The notes under the pieces: model-generated
The model's input: the letters and a program-made list of their open reading frames with translations, nothing else
The model's database searches: none
Told to the model about the DNA's origin: nothing
Shown here: one piece after another, positions 13,701 through 27,111 of the stretch
Numbering within the stretch: position 1 is the first letter of the stretch
How the letters are laid out: every line of letters begins with the position of its first letter
Origin: Amblyomma americanum
Taxonomy: Eukaryota; Arthropoda; Arachnida; Ixodida; Ixodidae
DNA: 64,000 nucleotides
NCBI RefSeq assembly: GCF_052857255.1
Contig: NC_135502.1
Coordinates: forward strand, 155,854,599-155,918,598
Reading direction: 5' to 3'
Translations under genes and position numbers: made by a program

Positions 13701-16151
13701 CAACATAGAGTATCTCTAGCAGGAAGTTTCTCAAAAAGGGTGTTTATCCAACATGGAGTTTCTCCAATAGAGAGTCTCTTCAATACAGAGTTTCTCCTAC
13801 AGTGAGAGTCTCCAACAGGGAATTTCTCCAACATAAAGTTTCTCTAACAGGAAGTTTCTCGAAAAGGGTGTTTGTCCAACTGGGAATTTCTTCACTGTGA
13901 AATTAATCGAAGATGAAGTTTCTCGAACCCAGTGTTTCTCAAAAATGGAGATCCTCCAACAGGGAGTTTCTCCCAAAGGGAGATTCTCCAGCGGGGAGAT
14001 TCTACAGCAGATTTTCTGCAAGATGGAGTTTCTCCAGCAGGGAGTTTCTCAACAGGGACTTTCTTAAAAAGGGAGTTTCTCAAGCTTGAAGTGTCTCGAA
14101 CAGGGAATTCTTCAGCACGAAGTTTCTCCAAACTTGAGCTTCTCCAGCATGGAGTTCCTCAACAGGGATTTTCTCCAACAGGGAGTTTCTGGAAAAGGGA
14201 GTTTCTTCAACATGATTTTTCTCTAACAGAGAGCTTCTCCAACATAGTGTTTCGCCAAAAGGAGGTTTCTCCAGGGTGGAGTTTCTCCAACATGGAGTTT
14301 CTCCGACAGGGAGTTTATCCGACCAGGAGTTTCTGCTGCATGGAGTTTCTCAACAGGCAGTTTATTCAACAGGAAGTTTCTCAAACATGAAGTGTCTCAA
14401 ACAGAGAATTTCTCCAGCATGAAGCTGCTCCAACAGGGACTTTCACCAACCTTGAGCTTCTCCAGCATGGAGTTTCTCAGAGGATTTCTCCAACCTGTAG
14501 TTACTCCATTATGGAGTTTCACAAAAAGGAGTTTCTTGACAAGGGAGTTTATTGAGCATGAAGTGTCTCGAACAGGGTATTTCTCCATTTGGAGTTTCTG
14601 CAACAAGGAATTCCTCCAACAGAGAGTTTCTCCAACCTGGATATTCGGCAGCATGGAGTTCCTGAACAGGCAATTTCTCCAGCAGAAAGCTTATGCAACA
14701 TAGATTTTCTCTAACTTGGAGTTTTTCTATCAGCGAGATTCTCCCGTATGAAGTTTCTCCAAAAGGGAGCTTCTCCTACGTGGTGCTATCCAACATGGAG
14801 TTTTTCCAATAGAAAGTTTCTCCAATATGAAGTTTCTCTAACAGCGAATTTCTCCTACAGAGAGTTTCTTTAACATATTGTTTCTCCAAAAGGTAGAGTC
14901 TACGACATGGAGTTTCTCCAACATGGAATTTCACAAGCAGGAAGTTTCTCCAACAGGGAGATTCTGCAACATACAGTTTCTTTAACAGGGAGCTTCTCCA
15001 AAGTGGAGTTTATCAAACATGAAGTTTCTCCAACAGAGAGTTTCTCCAATATGAATTTTCTGTAACAGAGAATCTCTCCAACTGAGAGAGTCGCCAACAG
15101 GGAGATTCTGCAGCATGGAATTTCTCCAGCATGGAGTTTCTAAACAGGCAGTTTCTTCAACAGGGAATTTCTTAAACAAGAAGTGTCTCGAGCAGAACAT
15201 TATCCAGCATTGAGTTTCTAAAACAGCGAGTTTCTCCAACAGGGATTTTCTCCTACAGGGAGTTTGTGCAAAATGTAGTTTCTGCAACATTGAGTTTCTC
15301 TAAAAGGGAGCTTCTACAACATAGAGTTCCTTAAAAAGGGAGTTTCTCTAAGGTGCAGTTTTGCCCACATGGAGTTTCTCTAATATGTAGTTTCACCAAC
15401 AGGGATATTTTACAGCATGGAGTTTCTCCAACATGAAGTTTCACCAGCCTGGAGTTTCACCTGCATGGCGTATCTCAACAGGGAGTTTCTGTTACAGGGG
15501 CTTCTCTAGCATGAAGTTTCTCCATAAAAGAGTTTCTCCAACAGAGGGTTTCTCCAAAAACGAGTTTCTCCAACAGCGAGTTTCTCCTACAGGGAGGTTC
15601 TCCAACAGGAAGATTATACAACATGGATTTTCTGCAAGATGCGAGTTTCTCCAACAGGGAGTTTCTCCAGCATGGAGATGGAGTTTCTCCAACAGGAATT
15701 TCCTCAACGTGGAGTTTCCCCAGCATGCAGTTCCTCAACAGGAACTTTCTTCAACAGGGAGTTTCTCAAGCATGAAGGCTCTCGAACAGGGTACTTCTCC
15801 AGCATAATGTTTTTCCAACCGGGAGTTTCTCCAACACAGAGTTTCTCCAACAGAGCGTTTCTTTAATATGGAGTTCCTCCAACAGGGAGTTTCTCCAACA
15901 GGGCGATTCTCAAACAGGGAGATTCTACGACATGGATTTTCTCCAACATGGAGTTTCTCCAACAGGAAGTTTCTTCAACATGTGGTTTCTCCAACAGGGA
16001 GTTTCCCCAACCTGCGGTTTCTCCAGAATGGTGTTTCTCAACTGGAGTTTCTTCATCAGTGTGTTTCTCCAACCAGCAGTTTCTCCACGATGGGGTTTCT
16101 CAACAGGCAGTTTCTGCAAAATGGAGTTTCTTCAACAAGGAGGTTTTCTCC
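10704..16151 (+). repeat. Higher-order repeat, unit 1 (5448 bp)
   Basis: This is the first of three tandem copies of a ~5.45-kb block built of 16-bp monomers. The block starts where the series AACATGGAGTTTCTCAACAG, followed by a GGAAGTTTCTTAAACACAGAG-like pair of units, begins. The same series restarts at 16152 and 21631. The order of variant monomers is collinear with unit 2 at an offset of 5447-5448 bp. Between about 11.1 and 13.9 kb it is almost identical to unit 2; between about 13.9 and 15.9 kb it differs more. It lacks two monomers (32 bp) near 15.54 kb that units 2 and 3 carry. Confidence 0.9.
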
Positions 16152-19100
16152 AACATGGAGTTTCTCAACAGGAAGTTTCCTAAACACAGAGTTTCTCCAA
16201 TATGGAGTTCCTCCAATAGGAGTTTCTCCAACAGGGAGATTCTCCAACAAGGAGATTCTACAAAATGGAGTTTCTCCAATATGGAGTTTCTCCAACATGG
16301 AATTTCTCCATGAGGGAGTTTCCTCAACCTAGAGTTTCTCCTCCAACAGAGTTTCTCAAACTTGGATATCGACAGCATAGAGTTACTCAACAGCGAGTTT
16401 CTCCAACAGGGAGCTTCTGCAACATGGAACTTCTCCAACATTGCGATTCTCTAAAATGTTTCTCCAAAAAGGAGTTTCTCCAACGTTGTGCTTACCTAAC
16501 ATGGAGTTTCAACACTAGAAATTTTCTCCAATATGAATTTCCTCCAACAGCGAATTTCTCCATGAGGGAGTTTCTTCAACCTATAATTTCTCTAACAGGA
16601 TGTTTCTCGAAAAGGGTCTTTGAAAACAGGGAGATTCTCTAACGCGGATTTTCGCCAACAGCGAGTTTCTCCAACATGGTCTCCTACCTGGAGTTTTTCC
16701 AACATGGAATTTCTCAACAGGGAAATTCTTCACAAGAGAGGTTCTAGAACAAAGTTTCCAACCTGGAGATTCTCCAACATGGAGTTTCCCAACAGGGATT
16801 TTCTCCAACAGGGAGACCTTAACGTGAAGTTTTCAACATGTAATTTCACCAACAGGAAGTTTCTGCACCAAGAATTATCTCCAACATAGAGTTTTCCAAC
16901 AGAGTTTCTGCAAAATGCAGTTGCATCAACATGGAGTTTCTCTAACAGGGAGATTCTCCAACATCGTTTCGCCAAAAGGGAGTTTCTCTAAGGTGGTGTT
17001 TATCCAACATGGAGTTTCTTCAATACGGAGTTTCTCTAACAGAGAGATACTCCAACAGGGATATCCTACATGAAGTTTCTCCAACAAAGAATTTCTCCAG
17101 CATGAAGTTTCTCTAACAGGGAGTTTCTCCAACCTTGAGCTTCTCCAGCGTGGTGTTTCTCAAACAGAGAGTTTCTCCATGGAGTTTTTCTAATATGGAG
17201 TTTCTCAAACAGGGAGTTTCTCCAACCTGGACTTTCTGCAGCATGGAGTATCTCAACAGGCAGCTCATCAACTGGAATTTTCTCCAACAAGGAGTTTCTT
17301 CAACGTGGAGTTTCTCCAACAGGGAACTTCTGCAACATGGATATTTGCCGAAAGGGTGTTTTCCCAATGTGGAGTTTATCCAACATGAATTTTCTGCAAT
17401 ACCGAGTTTCTCCAACAGAGTGTTTCGTCAAAAGAAATATTCTACAACATGGAGTTTCAACAAAATGAAGTTTCTTTAACAGGGAGGTGCTCCAACAGGG
17501 AATTACTCCAACCTGGAGCTACTCCAGCATGGAGAACTTCCACAGGGATTTTCTCCAACAGGAAGCTTCTGGAACATTGAGTTTCTCCAACATAAATTTT
17601 CGCTAAAAGGGAGCTTCTCCAGCATGAAGTTTCTCCAAAAAGGAGTTTCTGCAACGTGATGTCAAACCAACATGAAATTTCTCCAATTGAGATTTTCTTC
17701 AATAAGGATTTTTTCCAACAGCGAGTTTCTCCAACAGGGAGCTGTCCAACAGTGAGTTTTTACAACATAGATTTTCGCCAACAGGGAGTTTCTCTAACAT
17801 AGTCATCAACCTGGAGGTTCTACAACATGGAGTTTCTTCAGCATGGAACTTTCTTCGCAATGGAGTTTCTTGAACAGAGAGATTCTGCGACATGGAGTTT
17901 CTCCAACAAGGAATTTCTCAAGCAGGAAGTTTCTTCAATAAGGAGATTCTGCAACATGCAGTTTCTCTAACAGGGAGCTTCTCCAACGTGGAATTTATCC
18001 AACATAGTGTTTCTCCAACAGAGAGATTCTCCAATATGAAGTTTCTCCAACAGAGAATCTCTCCAACTAGGAGATTCGCCAACAGGGACATTATACAACG
18101 TGTAGTTTCTCCAACAGACAGTCCCTCCAACATAAAGTTTGTCCAACAGGGAGTTTCTCCAACCTGGAGTTTCTCCAGCATGGAGTGTCTCAAAGAGCAG
18201 TTTCTTCATCACGGAGTTTCTCAAACATGAAGTGTCTCGTGCAGAGAATTAATCCAGCACTGACTTTCTAAAACAGTTTCTACAACAGAGAGTTTCTCCA
18301 ACCTGAATTTTCTCAAGCATGAAGTTCCACAAACAGGAACTTTCTCCAACAAGGAGCTTCTTCAAAATGGAGTTTATCCAACAGGGAGATACTCCAACAG
18401 GGATATTCTGCAACATAGAGTTTCTCCAACATGGTATCTCCAACAGGGAGTTTCTCCAACATAGTGTTTCTCCTGCATGGAGTTTCTCAACAGGGAGTTT
18501 CTTCAACAGGAGGTTTCTCAAACATGTGTCTGAAACAGAGAATTTCTCCAGCATAAAGTTTCCGCAAAAGAGAGTTTTTCTAACCTGGAGATTCTCCAAC
18601 ATGGAGTTCCTCAACAGGAAATTTCTCCAACAGGGAGCTTCTGCAACATGGAGTTTCTGCAAAAAGTAGTTTCTCCAACGTGGTGTTTATCCAACATGGA
18701 GTTTCTTCAACATTGAGTTTCTCCAACATATAGTTTCTGTAACAGGAAGTTTGTCGAAAAGAATTTTGTCCAACAGGGAATTTCGCCAATGTGAAGATTT
18801 TCCAACATGGAGTTTCTCCAACAGGGTTTCTTCAATATGGAGTTCCTCCAACAGGGATTTTCTCCAACTGGAGTTTCTCCTACGGAGTTCCTCCAACAGA
18901 GTTCCTCCAACCTGGAGATTCGCCCGCATGGTGTTCCTCAACAAGGAGTTTCTCCAACAGGGAGCTTCTGCAACATAGAGCTTCTACAATTTGGAGATTT
19001 TCTAACAACGAGATTCTCCCGCATATATTTTCTCCAAAAGGGAGTTTCTGCATCGAGGTGCACATCCAACATGGAGATTCCCCCAATAGGGGGTTTCTCC

Positions 19101-21630
19101 AATATGAAGTTTCTCCAACAGCGAATGTCTCCAACAGGGAGTTTCTACAACATAGAGTATCTCTAGCAGGAAGTTTCTCAAAAAGGGTGTTTATCCAACA
19201 TGGAGTTTCTCCAATAGAGAGTCTCTTCAATACAGAGTTTCTCCTACAGTGAGAGTCTCCAACAGGGAATTTCTCCAACATAAAGTTTCTCTAACAGGAA
19301 GTTTCTCGAAAAGGGTGTTTGTCCAACTGGGAATTTCTTCACTGTGAAATTATTCGAAGATGAAGTTTCTCGAACCCAGTGTTTCTCAAAAATGGAGATC
19401 CTCCAACAGGGAGTTTCTCCCAAAGGGAGATTCTCCAAAGGGGAGATTCTACAGCAGATTTTCTGCAAGATGGAGTTTCTCCAGCAGGGAGTTTCTCAAC
19501 AGGGACTTTCTTAAAAAGGGAGTTTCTCAAGCATGAAGTGTCTCGAACAGGGAATTCTTCAGCACAAAGTTTCTCCAAACTTGAGCTTCTCCAGCATGGA
19601 GTTCCTTAACAGGGATTTTCTCCAACAGGGAGTTTCTGCAAAAGGGAGTTTCTTCAACATGTTTTTTCTCTAACAGAGAGCTTCTCCAACATAGTGTTTC
19701 GCCAAAAGGAGGTTTCTCCAGGGTGGAGTTTCTCCAACATGGAGTTTCTCCGACAGGGAGTTTATCCGACCAGGAGTTTCTGCTGCATGGAGTTTCTCAG
19801 CAGGCAGTTTTTTCAACAGGAAGTTTCTCAAAAATGAAGTGTCTCAAACAGAAAATTTCTCCAGCATGAAGCTTCTCCAACAGGGACTTTCACCAACCTT
19901 GAGCTTCTCCAGCATGGAGTTTCTCAGAGGGTTTCTCCAACCTGTAGTTACTCCATTATGGAGTTTCTCAAAAAGGAGTTTCTTGACAAGGGAGTTTACT
20001 GAACATGAAGTGTCTCGAACAGGGTATTTCTCCATTTGGAGTTTCTGCAACAAGGAATTCCTCCAACAGAAAGTTTCTCCAACCTGGATATTCGGCAGCA
20101 TGGAGTTCCTGAACAGGCAATTTCTCCAGCAGAAAGCTTATGCAACATAGATTTTCTCTAACTTGGAGTTTTTCAATCAGCGAGATTCTCCCGTATGAAG
20201 TTTCTCCAAAAGGGAGTTTCTCCTACGTGGTGCTATCCAACATGGAGTTTTTCCAATAGAAAGTTTCTCCAATATGAAGTTTCTCTAACAGCGAATTTTT
20301 CCTACAGAGAGTTTCTTTAACATATTGTTTCTCCAAAAGGTAGAGTCTACGACATGGAGTTTCTCCAACATGGAATTTCACAAGCAGGAAGTTTCTCCAA
20401 CAGGGAGATTCTGCAACATACAGTTTCTTTAACAGGGAGCTTCTCCAAAGTGGAGTTTATCAAACATAAATTTTCTCCAACAGAGAGTTTCTCCAATATG
20501 AATTTTCCGTAACAGAGAATCTGTCCAACTGAGAGAGTCGCCAACAGGGAGATTCTGCAGCATGGAATTTCTCCAGCATGGAGTTTCTAAACAGGCAATT
20601 TCTTCAACAGGGAATTTCTTAAACAAGAAGTGTCTCGAGCAGAACATTATCAAGCATTGAGTTTCTAAAACAGCGAGTTTCTCCAACAGGGATTTTCTCC
20701 TACAGGGAGTTTGTGCAAAATGTAGTTTCTGCAACATTGAGTTTCTCTAAAAGGGAGCTTCTCCAACATAGAGTACCTTCAAAAGGGAGTTTCTCTAAGG
20801 TGCAGTTTTGCCCACATGGAATTTCTCTAATATGTAGTTTCACCAACAGGGATATTTTACAGCATGGAGTTTCTCCAACATGAAGTTTCTCCAGCCTGGA
20901 GTTTCACCTGCATGGCGTATCTCAACAGGGAGTTTCTGTTACAGGGGCTTCTCTAGCATGAAGTTTCTCCATAAAAGAGTTTCTCCAACGTGGTGTTTAT
21001 CTAACATGAAGTTTCTCCAACAGAGGGTTTCTCCAAAAACGAGTTTCTCCAACAGCGAGTTTCTCCTACAGGGAGGTTCTCCAACAGGAAGATTATACAA
21101 CATGGATTTTCTGCAAGATGCGAGTTTCTCCAACAGGGAGTTTCTCCAGCATGGAGATGGAGTTTCTCCAACAGGAATTTCCTCAACGTGGAGTTTCCCC
21201 AGCATGGAGTTCCTCAACAGGAACTTTCTTCAACAGGGAGTTTCTCAAGCATGAAGTCTCTCGAACAGGGTACTTCTCCAGCATAATGTTTTTCCAACCG
21301 GGAGTTTCTCCAACACAGAGTTTCTCCAACAGAGCGTTTCTTTAATATGGAGTTCCTCCAACAGGGAGTTTCTCCAACAGGGCGATTCTCAAACAGGGAG
21401 ATTCTACGACATGGATTTTCTTCAACATAGAGTTTCTCCAACAGGAAGTTTCTTCAACGTGTGGTTTCTCCAACAGGGAGTTTCCCCAACCTGCGGTTTC
21501 TCCAGAATGGTGTTTCTCAACTGGAGTTTCTGCATCAGTGTGTTTCTCCAACCAGCAGTTTCTCCACGATGGGGTTTCTCAACAGGCAGTTTCTGCAAAA
21601 TGGAGTTTCTTCAACATGGAGGTTTTCTCC
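16152..21630 (+). repeat. Higher-order repeat, unit 2 (5479 bp)
   Basis: This is the second tandem copy of the ~5.45-kb block. It is collinear with unit 1 (offset 5447-5448) and with unit 3 (offset 5479-5481). It is 31-32 bp longer than unit 1 because of two extra monomers around 20.99-21.02 kb (GTGGTGTTTATC followed by a TAACATGAAG unit). Its left half matches unit 1 best and its right half matches unit 3 best, so it is a mosaic. No gene is supported in it. Confidence 0.9.
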
Positions 21631-24600
21631 AACATGGAGTTTCTCAACAGGAAGTTTCTTAAACACAGAGTTTCTCCAATATGGAGTTCCTCCAATAGGA
21701 GTTTCTCCAAAAGGGAGATTCTCCAACAAGGAGATTCTACAAAATGGAGTTTCTCCAATATGGAGTTTCTCCAACATGGAATTTCTCCATGAGGGAGTTT
21801 TCTCAACCTAGAGTTTCTCCTCCAACAGAGTTTCTCAAACTTGGATATCGACAGCATAGAGTTACTCAACAGCGAGTTTCTCCAACAGGGAGCTTCTGCA
21901 ACATGGAACTTCTCCAACATTGCGATTCTCTAAAAAGTTTCTCCAAAAAGGAGTTTCTCCAACGTTGTGCTTACCTAACATGGAGTTTAAACACTAGGAA
22001 GTTTCTCCAATATGAATTTCCTCCAACAGCGAATTTCTCCAAGAGGGAGTTTCTTCAACCTATAATTTCTCTAACAGGATGTTTCTCGAAAAGGGTCTTT
22101 GAAAACAGGGAGTTTCTCTAACGCGGATTTTCGCCAACAGCGAGTTTCTCCAACATGGTCTCCTACCTGGAGTTTTTCCAACATAGAATTTCTCAACAGG
22201 GAAATTCTTCACAAGAGATGTTCTAGAACAAAGTTTCCAACCTGGAGATTCTCCAACATGGAGTTTTCCAACAGGGATTTTCTCCAACAGGGAGACTTTA
22301 ACGTGAAGTTTTCAACATGTAATTTCACCATCAGGAAGTTTCTGCACCAAGAATTATCTCCAACATAGAGTTTTTCAACAGAGTTTCTGCAAAATGCAGT
22401 TGCATCAACATGGAGTTTCTCTAACAGGGAGATTCTCCAACATCGTTTCGCCAAAAGGGAGTTTCTCTAAGGTGGTGTTTATCCAACATGAAGTTTCTTC
22501 AATACGGAGTTTCTCTAACAGAGAGATACTCCAACAGGGATATCCTACATGAAGTTTCTCCAACAGAGAATTTCTCCAGCATGAAGTTTCTCTAACAGGG
22601 AGTTTCTCCAACGTTGAGCTTCTCCAGCGTGGTGTTTCTCAAACAGAGAGTTTCTCCATGGAGTTTTTCTAATATGGAGTTTCTCAAACAGGGAGTTTCT
22701 CCAACCTGGACTTTCTGGAGCATGGAGTATCTCAACAGGCAGCTCATCAACTGGAATTTTCTCCTACAAAGAGTTTCTTCAACGGGGAGTTTCTCCAACA
22801 GGGAACTTCTGCCACATGGATTTTTGCCAAAAGGGTGTTTCCCCAATGTGGAGTTTATCCAACATGAATTTTCTGCAATATCGAGTTTCTCCAACAGAGT
22901 GTTTCTTCGAAAGAAATATTCTACAACATGGAGTTTCAACAAAATGAAGTTTCTTTAACAGGGAGGTGCTCCAACAGGGAATTACTCCAACCTGGAGCTA
23001 CTCCAGCATGGAGAACTTCCACAGGGATTTTCTCCAACAGGAAGCTTCTGGAACATTGAGTTTCTCTAACATAAATTTTCGCTAAAAGGGAGCTTCTCGA
23101 GCATGAAGTTTCTCCAAAAAGGAGTTTCTCCAACGTGATGTCAAACCAACATGAAATTTCTCCAATTGAGATTTTCTTCAATAAGGATTTTTTCCAACAG
23201 CGAGTTTCTCCAACAGGGAGCTGTCCAACAGTGAGTTTTTACAACATAGATTTTCGCCAACAGGGAGTTTCTCTAACATAGTCCTCAACCTGGAGGTTCT
23301 ACAACATGGAGTTTCTTCAGCATGGAACTTTCTTCGCAATGGAGTTTCTTGAACAGAGAGATTCTGCGACATGGAGTTTCTCTAACAAGGAATTTCTCAA
23401 GCAGGAAGTTTCTTCAATAAGGAGATTCTGCAACATGCAGTTTCTCTAACAGGGAGCTTCTCCAACGTGGAATTTATCCAACATAGTGTTTCTCCAACAG
23501 AGAGATTCTCCAATATGAAGTTTCTCCAACAGAGAATCTCTCCAACTAGGAGATTCGCCAACAGGGACATTATACAACGTGTAGTTTCTCCAACAGACAG
23601 TCCCTCCAACATAAAGTTTGTCCAACAGGGAGTTTCTCCAACCTGGAGTTTCTCCAGCATGGAGAGTCTCAAAGAGCAGTTTCTTCATCACGGAGTTTCT
23701 CAAACATGAAGTGTCTCGTGCAGAGAATTATTCCGGCACTGACTTTCTAAAACAGTTTCTACAACAGAGAGTTTCTCCAACCTGGATTTTCTCAAGCATG
23801 AAGTTCCACAAACAGGAACTTTCTCCAACAGGGAGCTTCTTCAAAATGGAGTTTATCCAACAGGGAGATACTCCAACAGGGATATTCTGCAACATAGAGT
23901 TTCTCCAACATGGTATCTCCAACATGGAGTTTCTCCAACATAGTGTTTCTCCTGCATGGAGTTTCACAACAGGGAGTTTCTTCAACAGGAGGTTTCTCAA
24001 ACATGTGTCTGAAACAGAGAATTTCTCCAGCATAAAGTTTCCGCAAAAGAGAGTTTTTCTAACCTGGAGATTCTCCAACATGGAGTTCCTCAACAGGAAA
24101 TTTCTCCAACAGGGAGCTTCTGCAACATGGAGTTTCTGCAAAAAGTAGTTTCTCCAACGTGGTGTTTATCCAACATGGAGTTTCTCCAACATTGAGTTTC
24201 TCCAACATATAGTTTCTCTAACAGGAAGTTTGTCGAAAAGAATTTCGTCCAACAGGGAATTTCGCCAATGTGAAGATTTTCCAACATGGAGTTTCTCCAA
24301 CAGGGTTTCTTCAATATGGAGTTCCTCCAACAGGGATTTTCTCCAACTAGAGTTTCTCCTACGGAGTTCCTCCAACAGAGAGTTCCTCCAACCTGGAGAT
24401 TCGCCCGCATGGTGTTCCTCAACAAGGAGTTTCTCCAACAGGGAGCTTCTGCAACATAGAGCTTCTACAATTTGGAGATTTTCTAACAACGAGATTCTCC
24501 CGCATATATTTTCTCCAAAAGGGAGTTTCTGCATCGAGGTGCACATCCAACATGGAGATTCCCCCAATAGGGGGTTTCTCCAATATGAAGTTTCTCCAAC

Positions 24601-27111
24601 AGCGAATGTCTCCAACAGGGAGTTTCTACAACATAGAGTATCTCTAGCAGGAAGTTTCTCAAAAAGGGTGTTTATCCAACATGGAGTTTCTCCAATAGAG
24701 AGTCTCTTCAATACAGAGTTTCTCCTACAGTGAGAGTCTCCAACAGGGAATTTCTCCAACATAAAGTTTCTCTAACAGGAAGTTTCTCGAAAAGGGTGTT
24801 TGTCCAACTGGGAATTTCTTCACTGTGAAATTATTCGAAGATGAAGTTTCTCGAACCCAGTGTTTCTCAAAAATGGAGATCCTCCAACAGGGAGTTTCTC
24901 CCAAAGGGAGATTCTCCAACGGGGAGATTCTACAGCAGATTTTCTGCAAGATGGAGTTTCTCCAGCAGGGAGTTTCTCAACAGGGACTTTCTTAAAAAGG
25001 GAGTTTCTCAAGCATGAAGTGTCTCGAACAGGGAATTCTTCAGCACAAAGTTTCTCCAAACTTGAGCTTCTCCAGCATGGAGTTCCTTAACAGGGATTTT
25101 CTCCAACAGGGAGTTTCTGCAAAAGGGAGTTTCTTCAACATGTTTTTTCTCTAACAGAGAGCTTCTCCAACATAGTGTTTCGCCAAAAGGAGGTTTCTCC
25201 AGGGTGGAGTTTCTCCAACATGGAGTTTCTCCGACAGGGAGTTTATCCGACCAGGAGTTTCTGCTGCATGGAGTTTCTCAACAGGCAGTTTTTTCAACAG
25301 GAAGTTTCTCAAACATGAAGTGTCTCAAACAGAAAATTTCTCCAGCATGAAGCTTCTCCAACAGGGACTTTCACCAACCTTGAGCTTCTCCAGCATGGAG
25401 TTTCTCAGAGGGTTTCTCCAACCTGTAGTTACTCCATTATGGAGTTTCTCAAAAAGGAGTTTCTTGACAAGGGAGTTTACTGAACATGAAGTGTCTCGAA
25501 CAGGGTATTTCTCCATTTGGAGTTTCTGCAACAAGGAATTCCTCCAACAGAAAGTTTCTCCAACCTGGATATTCGGCAGCATGGAGTTCCTGAACAGGCA
25601 ATTTCTCCAGCAGAAAGCTTATGCAACATAGATTTTCTCTAACTTGGAGTTTTTCTATCAGCGAGATTCTCCCGTATGAAGTTTCTCCAAAAGGGAGTTT
25701 CTCCTACGTGGTGCTATCCAACATGGAGTTTTTCCAATAGAAAGTTTCTCCAATATGAAGTTTCTCTAACAGCGAATTTTTCCTACAGAGAGTTTCTTTA
25801 ACATATTGTTTCTCCAAAAGGTAGAGTCTACGACATGGAGTTTCTCCAACATGGAATTTCACAAGCAGGAAGTTTCTCCAACAGGGAGATTCTGCAACAT
25901 ACAGTTTCTTTAACAGGGAGCTTCTCCAAAGTGGAGTTTATCAAACATAAATTTTCTCCAACAGAGAGTTTCTCCAATATGAATTTTCCGTAACAGAGAA
26001 TCTGTCCAACTGAGAGAGTCGCCAACAGGGAGATTCTGCAGCATGGAATTTCTCCAGCATGGAGTTTCTAAACAGGCAATTTCTTCAACAGGGAATTTCT
26101 TAAACAAGAAGTGTCTCGAGCAGAACATTATAAAGCATTGAGTTTCTAAAACAGCGAGTTTCTCCAACAGGGATTTTCTCCTACAGGGAGTTTGTGCAAA
26201 ATGTAGTTTCTGCAACATTGAGTTTCTCTAAAAGGGAGCTTCTCCAACATAGAGTACCTTCAAAAGGGAGTTTCTCTAAGGTGCAGTTTTGCCCACATGG
26301 AATTTCTCTAATATGTAGTTTCACCAACAGGGATATTTTACAGCATGGAGTTTCTCCAACATGAAGTTTCTCCAGCCTGGAGTTTCACCTGCATGGCGTA
26401 TCTCAACAGGGAGTTTCTGTTACAGGGGCTTCTCTAGCATGAAGTTTCTCCATAAAAGAGTTTCTCCAACGTGGTGTTTATCTAACATGAAGTTTCTCCA
26501 ACAGAGGGTTTCTCCAAAAACGAGTTTCTCCAACAGCGAGTTTCTCCTACAGGGAGGTTCTCCAACAGGAAGATTATACAACATGGATTTTCTGCAAGAT
26601 GCGAGTTTCTCCAACAGGGAGTTTCTCCAGCATGGAGATGGAGTTTCTCCAACAGGAATTTCCTCAACGTGGAGTTTCCCCAGCATGGAGTTCCTCAACA
26701 GGAACTTTCTTCAACAGGGAGTTTCTCAAGCATGAAGTCTCTCGAACAGGGTACTTCTCCAGCATAATGTTTTTCCAACCGGGAGTTTCTCCAACACAGA
26801 GTTTCTCCAACAGAGCGTTTCTTTAATATGGAGTTCCTCCAACAGGGAGTTTCTCCAACAGGGCGATTCTCAAACAGGGAGATTCTACGACATGGATTTT
26901 CTTCAACATAGAGTTTCTCCAACAGGAAGTTTCTTCAACATGTGGTTTCTCCAACAGGGAGTTTCCCCAACCTGCGGTTTCTCCAGAATGGTGTTTCTCT
27001 ACTGGAGTTTCTTCATCAGTGTGTTTCTCCAACCAGCAGTTTCTCCACGATGGGGTTTCTCAACAGGCAGTTTCTGCAAAATGGAGTTTCTTCAACATGG
27101 AGGTTTTCTCC
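21631..27111 (+). repeat. Higher-order repeat, unit 3 (5481 bp)
   Basis: This is the third tandem copy of the ~5.45-kb block. It is collinear with unit 2 at an offset of 5479-5481 bp. Similarity to unit 2 stops at about 27111, the same monomer junction at which units 1 and 2 end; beyond it the array continues as a different module. From about 24.11 kb to its end this unit is also the left part of the ~8-kb duplicated segment. No gene is supported in it. Confidence 0.9.

Noticed and set aside
10704..27111. A tandem cluster of zinc-finger or other repeat-protein genes
   Set aside because: No Cys2His2 spacing or 84-bp period exists. The translated period is 16 residues, with no fold motif and no flanking unique exons.
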